From Microbacterium sp. lyk4-40-TSB-66 (lineage in GTDB: Bacteria > Actinomycetota > Actinomycetes > Actinomycetales > Microbacteriaceae): DNA of 64,000 bases. The notes below the pieces were generated by a model. That model was given only the letters and a program-made list of their open reading frames with translations, searched no databases and had not been told where the DNA came from. The position numbers were made by a program, and so were the translations under genes. Location of the stretch: NCBI RefSeq assembly GCF_030209475.1, contig NZ_JARVRW010000004.1, positions 310,001 through 374,000 on the forward strand, read 5' to 3'. Every line of letters begins with the position of its first letter. The stretch's first letter is position 1. This document shows, piece by piece, positions 12,304 through 21,592 of the stretch.

Positions 12304-12603
12304 GTGTCTGAAATCACCCCTGACCTCGTGCGCCATCTCGGTGTGCTCGCTCGGATCCAGTTGAGCGACGAAGAGGTGCAGAGCCTCACCGGCCAACTGG
12401 ATGCCATCGTCGACAACATCGCGAAGGTATCCGAGGTCGCGACCCCGGATGTCGTCGCGACGAGCCACCCGATCCCGCTCGAGAACGTCTTCCGCCCCGA
12501 TGTCGTGCAGCAGCAGCTCACGCGCGAGCAGGTTCTGCAGAACGCGCCCGATCAAGCCGACGGCCGTTTCCGCGTCACCGCGATCCTGGGGGAGGAACAG
12601 TGA
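12304..12603 (+). CDS. gatC: Asp/Glu-tRNA amidotransferase subunit C
   Basis: The 99-residue protein is the small subunit that wraps around GatA and GatB in the amidotransferase correcting mischarged Glu-tRNA(Gln) and Asp-tRNA(Asn). [15 protein letters not shown] near the N-terminus and ENVFRPD toward the middle are family blocks. It starts at GTG with TAGACT (12292-12297) six bases upstream, which makes it the first, leaderless gene of gatC-gatA-gatB. A 64-bp gap separates it from gatA. Confidence 0.95.
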   Translation: MSEITPDLVRHLGVLARIQLSDEEVQSLTGQLDAIVDNIAKVSEVATPDVVATSHPIPLENVFRPDVVQQQLTREQVLQNAPDQADGRFRVTAILGEEQ

Positions 12604-12667
12604 CCGGCGACGTGCTGTCCACCACCGACCGTGCGCGTACCGAGGCCGTGACGAAGGAGCAGCGACG

Positions 12668-14188
12668 ATGAGCGATCTCACCCGCTTGACCGCAGCAGAG
12701 CTGGCCGCGAAGCTCTCGGCATCCGAGGTGTCCAGCGTCGAAGCCACGCAGGCGCATCTCGACCGCATCGCGGCCGTCGACGGCGACGTCCACGCCTTCC
12801 TCCACGTCAGCGACCACGCCCTCGACGTCGCGCGCGACATCGACCGCCGTCGCGCAGCTGGCGAGCCGTTGCACGAGCTGGCCGGTGTCCCGCTCGCCGT
12901 GAAAGACGTGCTCGTCACCACCGACATGCCCTCCACGAGCGGATCGAAGATCCTCGAGGGCTACATGTCGCCGTACGACGCCACAGTCGTCGCGCGCGCG
13001 CGCGCCGCGGGCCTGGTGCCCCTGGGCAAGACCAACATGGACGAGTTCGCGATGGGCTCCTCCACCGAGTTCTCGGCATACGGTCCCACCCGCAACCCGT
13101 GGGATCTCGATCGCATCCCCGGCGGTTCCGGCGGGGGGTCGGCCGCGGCCGTCGCCGCCTTCGAGGCGCCGCTCGCCCTCGGCTCCGACACCGGCGGCTC
13201 GATCCGCCAGCCCGCGCACGTCACCGGCACGGTGGGTGTGAAGCCCACCTATGGCGGAGTGAGCCGGTACGGCGCGATCGCGCTGGCCTCCAGCCTCGAC
13301 CAGGTCGGCCCGGTGACCCGCACCGTGCTCGACGCGGGTCTGCTGCACGACGTCATCGGCGGGCACGACGCGAACGACTCGACCTCGCTGTCCGACACGT
13401 GGCCGTCGTTCGCCGCCGCCGCCCGCGAGGGTGTGACGGGTGAGGTGCTCAAGGGGCTCCGCGTCGGTGTCGTCCGCGAGCTCGACGGCAGCGGATTCCA
13501 GTCCGGTGTCACCGCGTCGTTCCGTGCGGCGCTGTCGGCGATGGAGGCGCAGGGCGCCGAGATCGTCGAGATCAGCGCGCCGCACTTCGAGTACGGCGTG
13601 GCGGCCTACTACCTGATCCTGCCCGCCGAGGCGTCGAGCAACCTTGCGAAGTTCGACTCCGTGCGCTTCGGCATGCGCGTGAACCCGCAGGGTGCGGCCA
13701 CCGTCGAGAACGTCATGGCCGCGACGCGCGACGCCGGCTTCGGCCCCGAGGTCAAGCGACGCATCATCCTCGGCACCTATGCCCTCTCGGCCGGCTATTA
13801 CGACGCCTACTACGGCAGCGCCCAGAAGGTGCGCACGCTCATCCAGCAGGACTTCGATGCGGCCTTCGGCCAGGTCGACGTCATCGCGACCCCGTCGGCG
13901 CCGACCACGGCGTTCCGCCTCGGCGAGAAGATCGACGACCCGCTGCAGATGTACCTGAACGACATCACCACGATCCCGGCGAACCTCGCGGGGGTCCCCG
14001 GCATCTCGATCCCCAGCGGCCTCGCCGAAGCAGACGGCCTGCCCGTCGGCATCCAGTTCCTCGCCCCCGCCCGCGAAGACGCCCGCCTCTACCGTGTCGG
14101 TGCCGCCCTCGAAGCGCTGCTCGTCGACCAGTGGGGCGCCCCGCTGCTCGACAAGGCCCCCTCTCTCACGAACGGAGCGTCGCTCTGA
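12668..14188 (+). CDS. gatA: Asp/Glu-tRNA amidotransferase subunit A
   Basis: This 506-residue amidase-signature enzyme generates ammonia from glutamine for the GatB active site. The catalytic lysine lies in PLAVKDVLV near residue 78. The Gly/Ser-rich signature [15 protein letters not shown] and [12 protein letters not shown] supply the cis-Ser and nucleophile Ser. The start at 12668 follows a GAAGGAGCAGCGACG ribosome-binding region; a longer in-frame extension toward 12401 overlaps gatC and is rejected. Its TGA overlaps the gatB ATG by one base. Confidence 0.96.
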   Translation: MSDLTRLTAAELAAKLSASEVSSVEATQAHLDRIAAVDGDVHAFLHVSDHALDVARDIDRRRAAGEPLHELAGVPLAVKDVLVTTDMPSTSGSKILEGYMSPYDATVVARARAAGLVPLGKTNMDEFAMGSSTEFSAYGPTRNPWDLDRIPGGSGGGSAAAVAAFEAPLALGSDTGGSIRQPAHVTGTVGVKPTYGGVSRYGAIALASSLDQVGPVTRTVLDAGLLHDVIGGHDANDSTSLSDTWPSFAAAAREGVTGEVLKGLRVGVVRELDGSGFQSGVTASFRAALSAMEAQGAEIVEISAPHFEYGVAAYYLILPAEASSNLAKFDSVRFGMRVNPQGAATVENVMAATRDAGFGPEVKRRIILGTYALSAGYYDAYYGSAQKVRTLIQQDFDAAFGQVDVIATPSAPTTAFRLGEKIDDPLQMYLNDITTIPANLAGVPGISIPSGLAEADGLPVGIQFLAPAREDARLYRVGAALEALLVDQWGAPLLDKAPSLTNGASL

Positions 14189-15705
14189 TGGCGAAAGATG
14201 CACTGATGGACTTCGACGAGGCGCTCGAGATGTTCGAGCCCGTCCTCGGTTTCGAGGTGCACGTCGAGCTCAACACCGCGACCAAGATGTTCTCGGCCGC
14301 GCCCAACCCGGCCAACGAGGCCCACCACGGTGCCGAGCCGAACACGCTCGTGGCTCCCGTCGACATGGGTCTTCCGGGCGCGCTGCCCGTGGTGAACGCC
14401 GAGGCGATCCGCTCGTCGATCAGCCTGGGGCTCGCCCTCGGCTGCTCGATCGCGCCGTCGAGCCGATTCGCGCGGAAGAACTACTTCTACCCCGACCTCG
14501 GCAAGAACTACCAGATCTCGCAGTACGACGAGCCGATCGCCTTCGAGGGGTCGGTCGAGGTCGAGCTCGAAGACGGCACCATCGTGACCGTGCCGATCGA
14601 GCGCGCGCACATGGAGGAAGACGCCGGCAAGCTCACGCACATGGGCGGCTCGACCGGTCGCATCCAGGGTGCGGAGTACTCGCTGGTCGACTACAACCGC
14701 GCCGGTGTGCCGCTCGTCGAGATCGTTACGAAGCCGATCTTCGGCGCCGAGCACTCCGCCCCGACGTTGGCGAAAGCCTACGTCGCGACGATCCGCGACA
14801 TCGTGCGCGGCCTCGGCATCTCGGAGGCGAAGCTCGAGCGCGGAAACCTCCGCTGCGACGCGAACGTCTCGCTGCGCCCCCGCGGGCAGGAGAAGCTGGG
14901 CACCCGCACCGAGACGAAGAACGTCAACTCGATGCGCTCGGTCGAAAGGGCGGTGCGCTACGAGATCCAGCGTCAGGCCGCGATCCTCGCCAAGGGCGGG
15001 ACGATCACGCAGGAGACGCGTCACTGGCACGAAGACACCGGTCGCACCTCGCCGGGGCGCCCGAAGTCGGATGCCGACGACTACCGGTACTTCCCCGAGC
15101 CCGACCTGCTGCCGGTCGTGCCCGCGCCCGAGCTGATCGAGGAGCTGCGCGCAGCCCTCCCCGAGCCGCCCGCCGCCCGTCGACGCCGGCTCAAGGGTGA
15201 GTGGGGCTTCACCGACCTCGAGTTCCAGGACGTCGCGAACGGCGGCCTGCTCGACGCGGTGGCCGACACCATCGCCGCGGGTGCGGCGCCGGCGTCGGCC
15301 CGTAAGTGGTGGACGGGTGAGATCACCCGCGTCGCCAACGCGCAGGACCGCGACGCCGCCGATCTGGTGTCGCCCGCGAACGTCGCCGCGCTGCAGAAGC
15401 TCATCGACGCCGGGACCCTGACCGACAAGCTCGCGCGCCAGGTGCTCGAGGGCGTCATCGCCGGGGAGGGCACCCCGCAAGAGGTGGTCGACGCGCGCGG
15501 CCTCGCGGTCGTCTCGGACGACGGAGCACTCATCGCCGCGATCGACGAGGCCCTCGTCGCCCAGCCCGACGTGCTCGCGAAGATCCGCGACGGCAAGGTG
15601 CAGGCCGCCGGCGCCGTCATCGGCGCCGTCATGAAGGCCATGAAGGGCCAGGCCGACGCCGCGCGCGTGCGCGAGCTCGTGCTCGAGCGCGCTGCCACGC
15701 TGTAA
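14188..15705 (+). CDS. gatB: Asp/Glu-tRNA amidotransferase subunit B
   Basis: The 505-residue protein has the GatB kinase-like cradle domain ([12 protein letters not shown] at the start, [12 protein letters not shown], the [11 protein letters not shown] block) and a C-terminal helical YqeY-like tail that recognises the tRNA. It phosphorylates the misacylated Glu or Asp and amidates it with ammonia from GatA. The ATG at 14188 shares its first base with the gatA stop (TGATG), indicating coupled translation. It ends the operon, just ahead of a long hairpin that looks like its terminator. Confidence 0.96.
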   Translation: MAKDALMDFDEALEMFEPVLGFEVHVELNTATKMFSAAPNPANEAHHGAEPNTLVAPVDMGLPGALPVVNAEAIRSSISLGLALGCSIAPSSRFARKNYFYPDLGKNYQISQYDEPIAFEGSVEVELEDGTIVTVPIERAHMEEDAGKLTHMGGSTGRIQGAEYSLVDYNRAGVPLVEIVTKPIFGAEHSAPTLAKAYVATIRDIVRGLGISEAKLERGNLRCDANVSLRPRGQEKLGTRTETKNVNSMRSVERAVRYEIQRQAAILAKGGTITQETRHWHEDTGRTSPGRPKSDADDYRYFPEPDLLPVVPAPELIEELRAALPEPPAARRRRLKGEWGFTDLEFQDVANGGLLDAVADTIAAGAAPASARKWWTGEITRVANAQDRDAADLVSPANVAALQKLIDAGTLTDKLARQVLEGVIAGEGTPQEVVDARGLAVVSDDGALIAAIDEALVAQPDVLAKIRDGKVQAAGAVIGAVMKAMKGQADAARVRELVLERAATL

Positions 15706-15711
15706 GACACC

Positions 15712-15758
15712 GGATGCCACGACCTCGGCCGTCAGAGACGGCTCGGGTCGTGGCATCC
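15712..15758 (+). terminator. Long GC hairpin after gatB
   Basis: The arms GGATGCCACGACC (15712-15724) and its complement (15746-15758) enclose a second, inner pairing region. No clear T-run follows, as is common in actinobacteria. It starts six bases after the gatB stop and is the likely end of the gatCAB transcript. The outer stem uses the GGATGCC/GGCATCC 7-mer seen in other terminators of this window. Confidence 0.65.
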
Positions 15759-15835
15759 GTCATTCCCCCGATCACCGGCGCTCCGGCGAGGCCGTGCCCC
15801 GGCCCGATGTCGGAGGTCCGGGAGACAATGGACGC

Positions 15836-17092
15836 ATGGGACGCGGAGACGGCACGGGGCGCATCGTCTCGCGCCCCGATGCCGATGACACCGGTACCGG
15901 CATCCTGCACGTCGACATGGATGCGTTCTTCGCCTCCGTCGCCGTCCTCGACGACCCGTCGCTGGCGGGCAAACCGCTGATCATCGGTGGGTCCGAGGGC
16001 CGCGGGGTCGTCTCCAGCGCGTCGTACGAGGCACGGCGGTACGGGGTCAAGTCCGCCATGCCCGTCGCCATCGCCCTCCGTCTGTGTCCGACGGCGATCG
16101 TGGTCAATCCGCCGTTCCACCGCTACACCGAGATGTCACGCCAGGTGATGGCGCGCTTCCACGATGTCACCCCGCTGGTCGAACCCCTCTCGATCGATGA
16201 AGCGTTCCTCGACGTCCGCGGCGCGCGGCGGCTCTGGGGCAGTCCCGGGACGATCGCCCGGGAGCTGCGCGCCCGGGTCAAGGCCGAGACGGGACTGACG
16301 TGCAGCATCGGCGTGGCGGCCACCAAGCACGTGGCCAAGATGGCCTCGACGATCTCGAAGCCCGACGGGCTGCTCGTCGTCGCGGCGGCCGACACCGAGG
16401 CCTTCCTCCGACCCCGTTCGGTACGGGCGTTGTGGGGCGTCGGGCCGAAGGCGGCCGAGGCATTGGAGTCCCGCGGCATTCGGCTCGTGTCCGACATCCT
16501 CGACACCCCGCGGCACTCCCTGGATCAGGTGCTGGGGAGCGCGATGGGCGACCGGATCTGGCATCTGTCGCGCGGCATCGATGCGCGAGAGGTGCACACG
16601 GGCCGCTCCGAGAAGAGCGTCGGGCACGAAGAGACCTTCCACGCCGACATCTCCGACACCGCGACGCTGCACGTCGAACTCCGGCGTCTCGCCGACCGTG
16701 TGGGTGCTCGTCTGCGGGCCCAGCAGTACGAGGCGGCGACCATCTCGATCAAGGTGCGCTTCTCCGACTTCACCACGTTGAGCCGTTCGCGGACGCTGCC
16801 GGAGCCGACATCGGTCGGCCAGCGCATCGGCGATGCGGCGATCGAGCTGTTCGACTCCGTCGACCGCCGCCAGGCCGTGCGACTCGTCGGCGTCCGCGGC
16901 GAGAAGCTCAAACCCGCGGCGATGGCCGCCACCCTGTGGGACGACGACGCGGAGTGGCGCCGCGTCGAGGGCGCGCTCGATGGGGCCACCGCGCGCTTCG
17001 GCCGGGGTGCGGTGACGCGGGGCTCTCTGCTGGGCCCGTCCCGCGGCGGGGGAGCGTTGCCGACGAACCCGAGACCGTCGTACGACCACTGA
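15836..17092 (+). CDS. dinB: DNA polymerase IV (Y family)
   Basis: The 418-residue Y-family polymerase has HVDMDAFFASVAV (first catalytic Asp) and PLSIDEAFLDVRG (second acidic pair), then a helix-hairpin-helix thumb (VGPKAAEALESRGI) and a little-finger domain. It would carry out error-prone translesion synthesis. The ATG at 15836 is preceded six bases earlier by GACAAT, a leaderless-type -10 box; the longer in-frame start at 15794 is less likely. I saw no SOS box. The roughly 200 bp after the gene hold nothing recognisable apart from the next gene's promoter. Confidence 0.94.
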   Translation: MGRGDGTGRIVSRPDADDTGTGILHVDMDAFFASVAVLDDPSLAGKPLIIGGSEGRGVVSSASYEARRYGVKSAMPVAIALRLCPTAIVVNPPFHRYTEMSRQVMARFHDVTPLVEPLSIDEAFLDVRGARRLWGSPGTIARELRARVKAETGLTCSIGVAATKHVAKMASTISKPDGLLVVAAADTEAFLRPRSVRALWGVGPKAAEALESRGIRLVSDILDTPRHSLDQVLGSAMGDRIWHLSRGIDAREVHTGRSEKSVGHEETFHADISDTATLHVELRRLADRVGARLRAQQYEAATISIKVRFSDFTTLSRSRTLPEPTSVGQRIGDAAIELFDSVDRRQAVRLVGVRGEKLKPAAMAATLWDDDAEWRRVEGALDGATARFGRGAVTRGSLLGPSRGGGALPTNPRPSYDH

Positions 17093-17298
17093 GTCGAGGC
17101 GGCGCGCGGTGCGTCCGCGGGTCCGGGAAGTGGGCCGGTCCGGTGCGGGTGAGCGGGGCTTGCGCCGGGTCCTGACGACGTCCGCCTGCTAACGACTCGC
17201 GAACCTTCCTCGGCGAGATCGGCGCCGCCCGTCGCACGCGCGCGGGCCCGATGCAACGCCCCTTCGACCGGGCCGATCCACCCGCTACGGTGGTGCAC

Positions 17299-17619
17299 AT
17301 GCCCAACATCGCACTCGAACTCGGCAAGCAGTCCACACAATTCGGCGTCTCCGCCGCCTACGGCGAGCAGCAGGACGTCGACGGCGTGCGCATCGTCCCG
17401 GTCGCCCTCGTGTGGGCCGGTTACGGCGGAGGCTCCGATGAGCAGGGCAACGGCGGAGGCGGCGGTGGCGGGTACACGTTGCCGCTCGGCGCATACATCC
17501 GCCGCGGCGACGACCTGCGTTTCGACCCGAACCTCGTCGCGCTGCTCGCTGTCGGCATCCCGTTCGTGTGGGTCGCCGGTCGCGCGCTCAGCCGTGTCAT
17601 CCGCGCCCTCAAGAAGTAG
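17299..17619 (+). CDS. GerW/YtfJ-like protein
   Basis: The 106-residue protein resembles the GerW (YtfJ) family: an N-terminal stretch, a central VRIVPVALVWAGYGGG core, a long glycine run around residue 55, and a C-terminal hydrophobic helix with a basic tail (RVIRALKK) that could anchor it in the membrane. In Bacillus the relative is a spore protein, but this is not a sporulating lineage and the function here is unknown. TACGGT lies seven bases before the ATG (leaderless). A P-loop protein gene overlaps its end. Confidence 0.75.
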   Translation: MPNIALELGKQSTQFGVSAAYGEQQDVDGVRIVPVALVWAGYGGGSDEQGNGGGGGGGYTLPLGAYIRRGDDLRFDPNLVALLAVGIPFVWVAGRALSRVIRALKK

Positions 17620-18187
17620 TACCGATCCGGTCGACGCCGCCCTCGGCGCGGCGGTGGTGGCGCTCGCCGACCGCATAGCCGCTGTCGGCGCGCCCAATCC
17701 TGTGGTCGTGCTCGATGGGCGCAGCGGTGCGGGCAAGAGTTCCCTTGCCCGCCGGTTGGTGGCCGGCTGGCCCGCTCGCGGCCGCGTGCAGCTCGTCGCT
17801 CTCGATGACGTATATCCGGGGTGGGACGGCCTCGGTGACGGTGTCGCCTACGCGCGCGAGAGCATCCTGCGCCCGCACGCGCGGGGCCTGATCGGCGTGT
17901 GGGAACGGTGGGACTGGGAGGCGGGGGCGCGCGCCGAAGCCCACGCGGTCGATCCGTCGCTGCCCCTCGTCGTCGAAGGCTCGGGGCTTCTCACCCCGGA
18001 GGTCGCTGCCCTCGCCGACGTGTCTGTCTGGGTCGAGGCGCCGGACCCGTCACGCAAGGCGCGCGCGCTCGACCGGGACGGCGACACCTACCGTCCGCAC
18101 TGGGACCGGTGGGCGCGTCAGGAAGACCACCACATCGCCACGGACGATCCCGTCTCGCTCGCGTCTCTGGTCGTGCGCGTGCCGTGA
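17594..18187 (+). CDS. P-loop NTPase, nucleoside/uridine-kinase-like
   Basis: The roughly 197-residue protein has a clear Walker A (LDGRSGAGKSSLARRL), LVALDDVYPGWDG resembling the substrate-binding DD/E region of uridine kinase-like proteins, and LVVEGSGLL in the Walker B position. Substrate is unknown, so kinase is only a family-level guess. The start is uncertain. A GTG at 17594 overlaps the end of the GerW-like gene by 26 bp; another in-frame GTG is at 17654. Tight overlap suggests co-transcription with the upstream gene. Confidence 0.72.
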   Translation: MSSAPSRSSTDPVDAALGAAVVALADRIAAVGAPNPVVVLDGRSGAGKSSLARRLVAGWPARGRVQLVALDDVYPGWDGLGDGVAYARESILRPHARGLIGVWERWDWEAGARAEAHAVDPSLPLVVEGSGLLTPEVAALADVSVWVEAPDPSRKARALDRDGDTYRPHWDRWARQEDHHIATDDPVSLASLVVRVP

Positions 18188-18224
18188 ATGCGGCGCCCGC
18201 GAGCCGTCGTCGCGCGGGTGCCGG

Positions 18225-18707
18225 TCAGCGTCGATCGAGTGCGGTCATCAGCCCGTCGAGGCGGTAACCGATCCAGTCGTACACCCCGAAGCGGGGGTCG
18301 TCGGGCTGGTGGTCGTCCTCGCTCCGGATGCCGAGCCGCGTCGCCAGCACGAGACGGACCGCCGAGAGCGTCCGCATCCACGCCAGGGCTTCACCTTCGC
18401 CCAGGGCGACGGCGATCGTGGCATCCGGGTCGCTCGTGGGGTCGAGACCGGCGCCGTCGATGCCCAGCGTCCGGAGCACGGTCGCGGCATCCTGCCCACG
18501 ACGCTCGAGCAGGTCGCCGCCGGTGAGACGACGGAACTCCTCGCTCGCGGCCTCATCGTCGGGGTACGCGTCGGGGAGCAGCCGCGTCACGGCAGGGTCG
18601 GCGGCCGAACGCGTGTCGGCGAGGAGGTCGCGGAACTGGCCGACGATGCCGGCGAGGTGCAGCGCTTCGAGTCCGCTGATCTCGAGCACGACGATGCGCT
18701 CACTCAC
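18225..18707 (-). CDS. DUF2017 family protein
   Basis: The 160-residue acidic, mainly helical protein (IVVLEISGLEALHLAGIVGQ at the start, YDWIGYRLDGLM near the end) matches the DUF2017 family that sits beside clpS in many actinobacteria. Function is not established. Its GTG start overlaps the clpS stop by four bases (GTGA), so it is coupled to clpS. The conserved link suggests a role near ClpCP adaptor function, but that is inference from position only. Confidence 0.82.
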   Translation of the reverse strand: MSERIVVLEISGLEALHLAGIVGQFRDLLADTRSAADPAVTRLLPDAYPDDEAASEEFRRLTGGDLLERRGQDAATVLRTLGIDGAGLDPTSDPDATIAVALGEGEALAWMRTLSAVRLVLATRLGIRSEDDHQPDDPRFGVYDWIGYRLDGLMTALDRR

Positions 18708-19003
18708 GCCGGGTCCTTTCTGACGGTGGCCCAGAGGCCGAAATCGTGCATGGCCTGCGTGTGCGCCTCCATCACCTCTCGGGGTCCGCGGGCGACGACC
18801 GCGTGACCGTCGTGGTGCACGGCGAGCATCAGACGATGCGCGGTCGGGGCGTCGAACCCGAAGTAGTTGCGGAAGACATAGGAGACGTAGCTCATCAGGT
18901 TGACGGGATCGTTCCACACGACGGTCTGCCACGTGGAGGGCGGCTGTTCCGAGAGCGCACGATCCGTTTCGGCGTCGAGATCGGGCATGGCCAGGCCACC
19001 CAT
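18704..19003 (-). CDS. clpS: ATP-dependent Clp protease adaptor ClpS
   Basis: The 99-residue protein has the ClpS fold markers WNDPVNLMSYVSYVF (residues that bind the N-degron side chain) and AHRLMLAVHHDGHAVV. It delivers N-end-rule substrates to ClpC or ClpA with ClpP. I chose the ATG at 19003 because it overlaps the upstream stop as TGATG; GTG codons nine and three bases earlier are alternatives. It is the middle gene of metallopeptidase-clpS-DUF2017. The clpP1P2 and clpX genes lie elsewhere in the window. Confidence 0.95.
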   Translation of the reverse strand: MGGLAMPDLDAETDRALSEQPPSTWQTVVWNDPVNLMSYVSYVFRNYFGFDAPTAHRLMLAVHHDGHAVVARGPREVMEAHTQAMHDFGLWATVRKDPA

Positions 19004-19452
19004 CACGCCCACCCGAGCTCGTGGAGCCGCTCGTCGTCGATGCCGTAGAAGTGGGCGATCTCGTGCACGAGGGTCGTGTGGATCTCATCGCGCAGCTCCT
19101 GCTCGTCCGCGCAGGCCGCGAGGTGCGGTTCGCGGTACAGGATGATGCGGTCGGGGAGTTCTCCGACGCCGTATCGGTCACGCTCCGTCAACGCCCACCC
19201 GTCGTAGAGGCCCAACACGTCGAGGGAGCCGTCTTCGGGGCGGTCCTCGACGACGAAGGCGACGTTGTCGAGACCTTCGACCATGTCGTCGGGAAGCTGA
19301 TCGAGCTCGTCGACCACGAGGCGTTCGAAGGCCTCGGCGTCGAGGAGCAGAACGGGAGGATCACGGATGCCGTCGTCATCCGACACCGCGGCCGATCGGT
19401 CTTCGATCGATGTCGTCGCGTTCCCCGCGTACGGGTCTTCGCCGTCGTGCAC
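19003..19452 (-). CDS. Small zincin metallopeptidase
   Basis: The 149-residue protein ends with HEIAHFYGIDDERLHELGW: an HExxH zinc site (about 130-134) and a downstream Asp/Glu-rich segment typical of the small metallopeptidase family (old DUF1025 type). Substrate is unknown. The chosen GTG at 19452 has GGGAGG five bases upstream, which makes it a better start than an in-frame codon at 19482. It is the first gene of the peptidase-clpS-DUF2017 unit, so three proteolysis-related genes are co-transcribed. No signal peptide is visible, so it is probably cytoplasmic. Confidence 0.83.
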   Translation of the reverse strand: MHDGEDPYAGNATTSIEDRSAAVSDDDGIRDPPVLLLDAEAFERLVVDELDQLPDDMVEGLDNVAFVVEDRPEDGSLDVLGLYDGWALTERDRYGVGELPDRIILYREPHLAACADEQELRDEIHTTLVHEIAHFYGIDDERLHELGWA

Positions 19453-19638
19453 GCGAACCTCCCGGGGGTGTGTGGAGCACATGGTCGGCTCCGGCGTCGG
19501 GTCGCTACTCCGTCGTCGATTCTACGGGCGCGAGGTCGTGGCGGGCCGGGAACACGAGAGCCCGGGGGAGTGTGTCCGCCGGGCTCTCGTGTGGGCAAGG
19601 GATTCGGGGAAGCCCTGTCTGCCTTTGATTTCACTGGG

Positions 19639-19710
19639 GTGGCTAACGGGACTTGAACCCGCGGCCCCCGCGACCACAACGCGGTGCTCTACCAACTGAG
19701 CTATAGCCAC
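19639..19710 (-). tRNA. tRNA-His (GTG)
   Basis: On the minus strand the sequence folds into a complete cloverleaf. The anticodon loop is TTGTGGT between CCGCG and CGCGG, giving anticodon GTG. The T-arm contains GGTTCAAGTCC. The extra 5' G expected for tRNA-His is encoded (base 19710) opposite the discriminator C. The 3' CCA is not encoded. Confidence 0.93.
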
Positions 19711-19746
19711 CATGTGTCTGCCGCAGCAGACAACTGAACGATTATG

Positions 19747-20373
19747 TCATACGTCCAGCGCGAACGACGACACGGCCGCCGTCGAGACGGCCTTCGCCTC
19801 GTCGCTCGTGGGACCGGGCTGAGGAACGAAAACCGCGGCGCGATAGTAGGCGAGTTCGCGGATCGATTCGCGGATGTCGGCGAGGGCGCGGTGGCCCCCG
19901 TGCTTGGCCGGCGCCTGGTAGTAGGCGCGCGGGTACCACCGGCGCGAGAGCTCCTTGATGCTCGAGACGTCGACGTTGCGGTAGTGCAGCCACCGGTCGA
20001 CGCGCGGCATGTACTTCGCCAGGAACATGCGATCCGTGCCGATCGTGTTGCCGGCCAGAGGGGCTTTGCCCTCGACGGGGGCGAAGCGCTGGATGTACTC
20101 GAGCGCCTGGAACTCGGCATCCGCGAGGCTCACACCGTGCGGGATCTCGTCGAGCAAACCGGAGGACCGGTGCATCTCGGTGACGAAGTCACCCATGTTG
20201 GCCAGGGCGGAGTCGTCGGGCTTGATGACGATCTGGAAGCCGGGGTCGAGCACGTTCAACTCGAAGTCGGTGATGACGACGGCGATCTCGACGAGTTCGT
20301 CGACCGCGAGGTCGAGGCCCGTCATCTCGCAGTCGATCCAGACGAGCCGGTCGTTCTCGGAGGCGTTTACCAT
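19747..20373 (-). CDS. orn: Oligoribonuclease
   Basis: The roughly 208-residue DEDDh 3'-5' exonuclease has WIDCEMTGLDLAVDELVEIA (first Asp-x-Glu), the NTIGTDRMFLAKYMP block (third acidic residue) and AKHGGHRALADIRESI with the catalytic His/Asp. It degrades nanoRNA and pGpG, the final step of RNA and cyclic-di-GMP turnover. The ATG at 20373 has TAGAAT six bases upstream, so it is probably leaderless. The C-terminal 25 residues form an Ala/Ser-rich tail longer than in E. coli Orn. It lies just upstream of tRNA-His on the same strand. Confidence 0.96.
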   Translation of the reverse strand: MVNASENDRLVWIDCEMTGLDLAVDELVEIAVVITDFELNVLDPGFQIVIKPDDSALANMGDFVTEMHRSSGLLDEIPHGVSLADAEFQALEYIQRFAPVEGKAPLAGNTIGTDRMFLAKYMPRVDRWLHYRNVDVSSIKELSRRWYPRAYYQAPAKHGGHRALADIRESIRELAYYRAAVFVPQPGPTSDEAKAVSTAAVSSFALDV

Positions 20374-20412
20374 CCCCACATTCTAGTGAGGGGGCTCGGC
20401 GAGGGGATCTGG

Positions 20413-20485
20413 TCCCCCAGACACGATTCGAACGTGTGACCGGCGGATTAGAAGGCCGCTGCTCTATCCACTGAGCTACTGGGGG
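20413..20485 (-). tRNA. tRNA-Arg (TCT)
   Basis: On the minus strand this 73-base cloverleaf has a CCCCCAG/CTGGGGG acceptor stem and discriminator A. The anticodon loop CTTCTAA gives anticodon TCT, which reads the rare AGA codon. The T-arm contains the GTTCGAATC pattern. CCA is not encoded. Confidence 0.93.
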
Positions 20486-20587
20486 TCGTCTTCAGGATAT
20501 CCGTCGTCGCCGACGCGCCGCACCAGCCCCTGGCGCGCCCGCTGATGCGGGCGTAATCTCCCGCGCAACGAGAGCGAAGGAGCACTC

Positions 20588-20797
20588 ATGTCGGAAACGG
20601 TGACCAAGCGCCTCTGGGTGGCCTACGGGCCCGTCGGGGTCGTCGGGAAGATCCAGCAGGATGCCGAGGGATACAGCGTGCACATGGCGGGCAAGGACGA
20701 GCGACTGGGCGTCTATCCGTCGATGGAGATCGCAAAGAACGCCCTGCACTCCCACCTCAAGCCCGGCAGCGACCGGCCCGAGTTCCGGGAGCACTGA
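20588..20797 (+). CDS. Small conserved-looking hypothetical protein
   Basis: The 69-residue protein (KRLWVAYGPVGVVGKIQQ, then a basic C-terminal helix with KNALHSHLKPG) has no motif I can name. The ATG follows a good GAAGGAG ribosome site, and codon use matches neighbouring genes, so I consider it real. It is likely cytoplasmic, with no signal or membrane segment. It sits alone between tRNA-Arg and the convergent YczE-like gene. Confidence 0.7.
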   Translation: MSETVTKRLWVAYGPVGVVGKIQQDAEGYSVHMAGKDERLGVYPSMEIAKNALHSHLKPGSDRPEFREH

Positions 20798-20957
20798 GGA
20801 GCGCCGCGCCTCTCGGGTGAGGGTGATCCCGCCCGGGGGGTGCGACTGCGCGTACCCGGTGCCGGATGACGTACCGGGCGACCTCGCCGCTCGGGGAGCA
20901 CGCGTCGGCGCTGTCGATGCGGCATCCCCTCGAGGCGAGGGGTTCTCCGGCTCGGCC

Positions 20958-21566
20958 TCACACGCGGGCGAGCCGTCGGGTGCGGGACGTCGGGCGGGTG
21001 AAGGAGAGCAGCGGCATCGCCACGTGCACGAGCGGGCCGATGCCCAGCGCGAAGACGAGCGTGCCCACGCCGACGGTTCCCCCGAGAAGCCAACCGAGGA
21101 TGAGTACCGATCCCTCGACCGTGAGTCGGCACGCCCAGATGGGCCACCCGAACCGTCCGTGCAGACCGGTCATGAGCCCGTCGCGCGGCCCCGGCCCGAA
21201 GCGTGCGCCGATGTAGAGCCCCGAGGCGACCGCGACCAGGACGACACCCGCGACCAGCAGCAGCACCTGCGCCCAGAGCTCGTCGGGGTGGGGGAGGACC
21301 CACAGGGCGACCTGCATGCTCGTTCCGACGAGCAGGATGTTGGCGATGGTGCCGACCCCGGGCTTCTGGCGCAGCGGGATCCACAGCAGCAGCACGGCGA
21401 GTCCGACGATGTTGGTGACCCAACCGATCCCGAGGCCCGTGACCCGCGAGAGACCCTGTGCGAAGACCGTCCACGGGTCGACGCCCAGGCACGCGGCGAC
21501 GGTGAGGGCGCAGCCGACGCCGTACAGCACGAGTCCGATGAGAAGGCGGGAGATCCGGGAGAGCAT
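20958..21566 (-). CDS. YczE/YitT-type integral membrane protein
   Basis: The roughly 202-residue protein has about five hydrophobic segments and the family block ARFGPGPRDGLMTGLHGRFG between segments three and four, with GVDPWTVFAQGL near the N-terminus. Function of the family is unknown; some members are suspected transporters. It is divergently transcribed from a MocR-type regulator, an arrangement also known for yczE and its regulator in Firmicutes, and the 61-bp gap between them holds an inverted repeat. I chose the ATG at 21566 over an in-frame TTG upstream. Confidence 0.85.
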   Translation of the reverse strand: MLSRISRLLIGLVLYGVGCALTVAACLGVDPWTVFAQGLSRVTGLGIGWVTNIVGLAVLLLWIPLRQKPGVGTIANILLVGTSMQVALWVLPHPDELWAQVLLLVAGVVLVAVASGLYIGARFGPGPRDGLMTGLHGRFGWPIWACRLTVEGSVLILGWLLGGTVGVGTLVFALGIGPLVHVAMPLLSFTRPTSRTRRLARV

Positions 21567-21572
21567 GGAGAG

Positions 21573-21592
21573 ATCCAATCATGAAATTGGAT
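21573..21592. promoter_or_regulatory. Inverted repeat, likely MocR operator
   Basis: ATCCAAT (21573-21579), six bases, then its exact complement ATTGGAT (21586-21592) lie between the divergent membrane-protein and MocR genes. A further CCAAT half-site in direct orientation follows at about 21606. The dyad covers the expected -10 region of the membrane-protein gene and lies just upstream of the TATCGT box of the regulator gene, so one bound protein could control both. Inference from position; no binding data. Confidence 0.6.

Noticed and set aside
15780-15835. SOS box upstream of dinB
   Set aside because: No sequence close to the actinobacterial LexA consensus TCGAAC-N4-GTTCGA was seen near the start.
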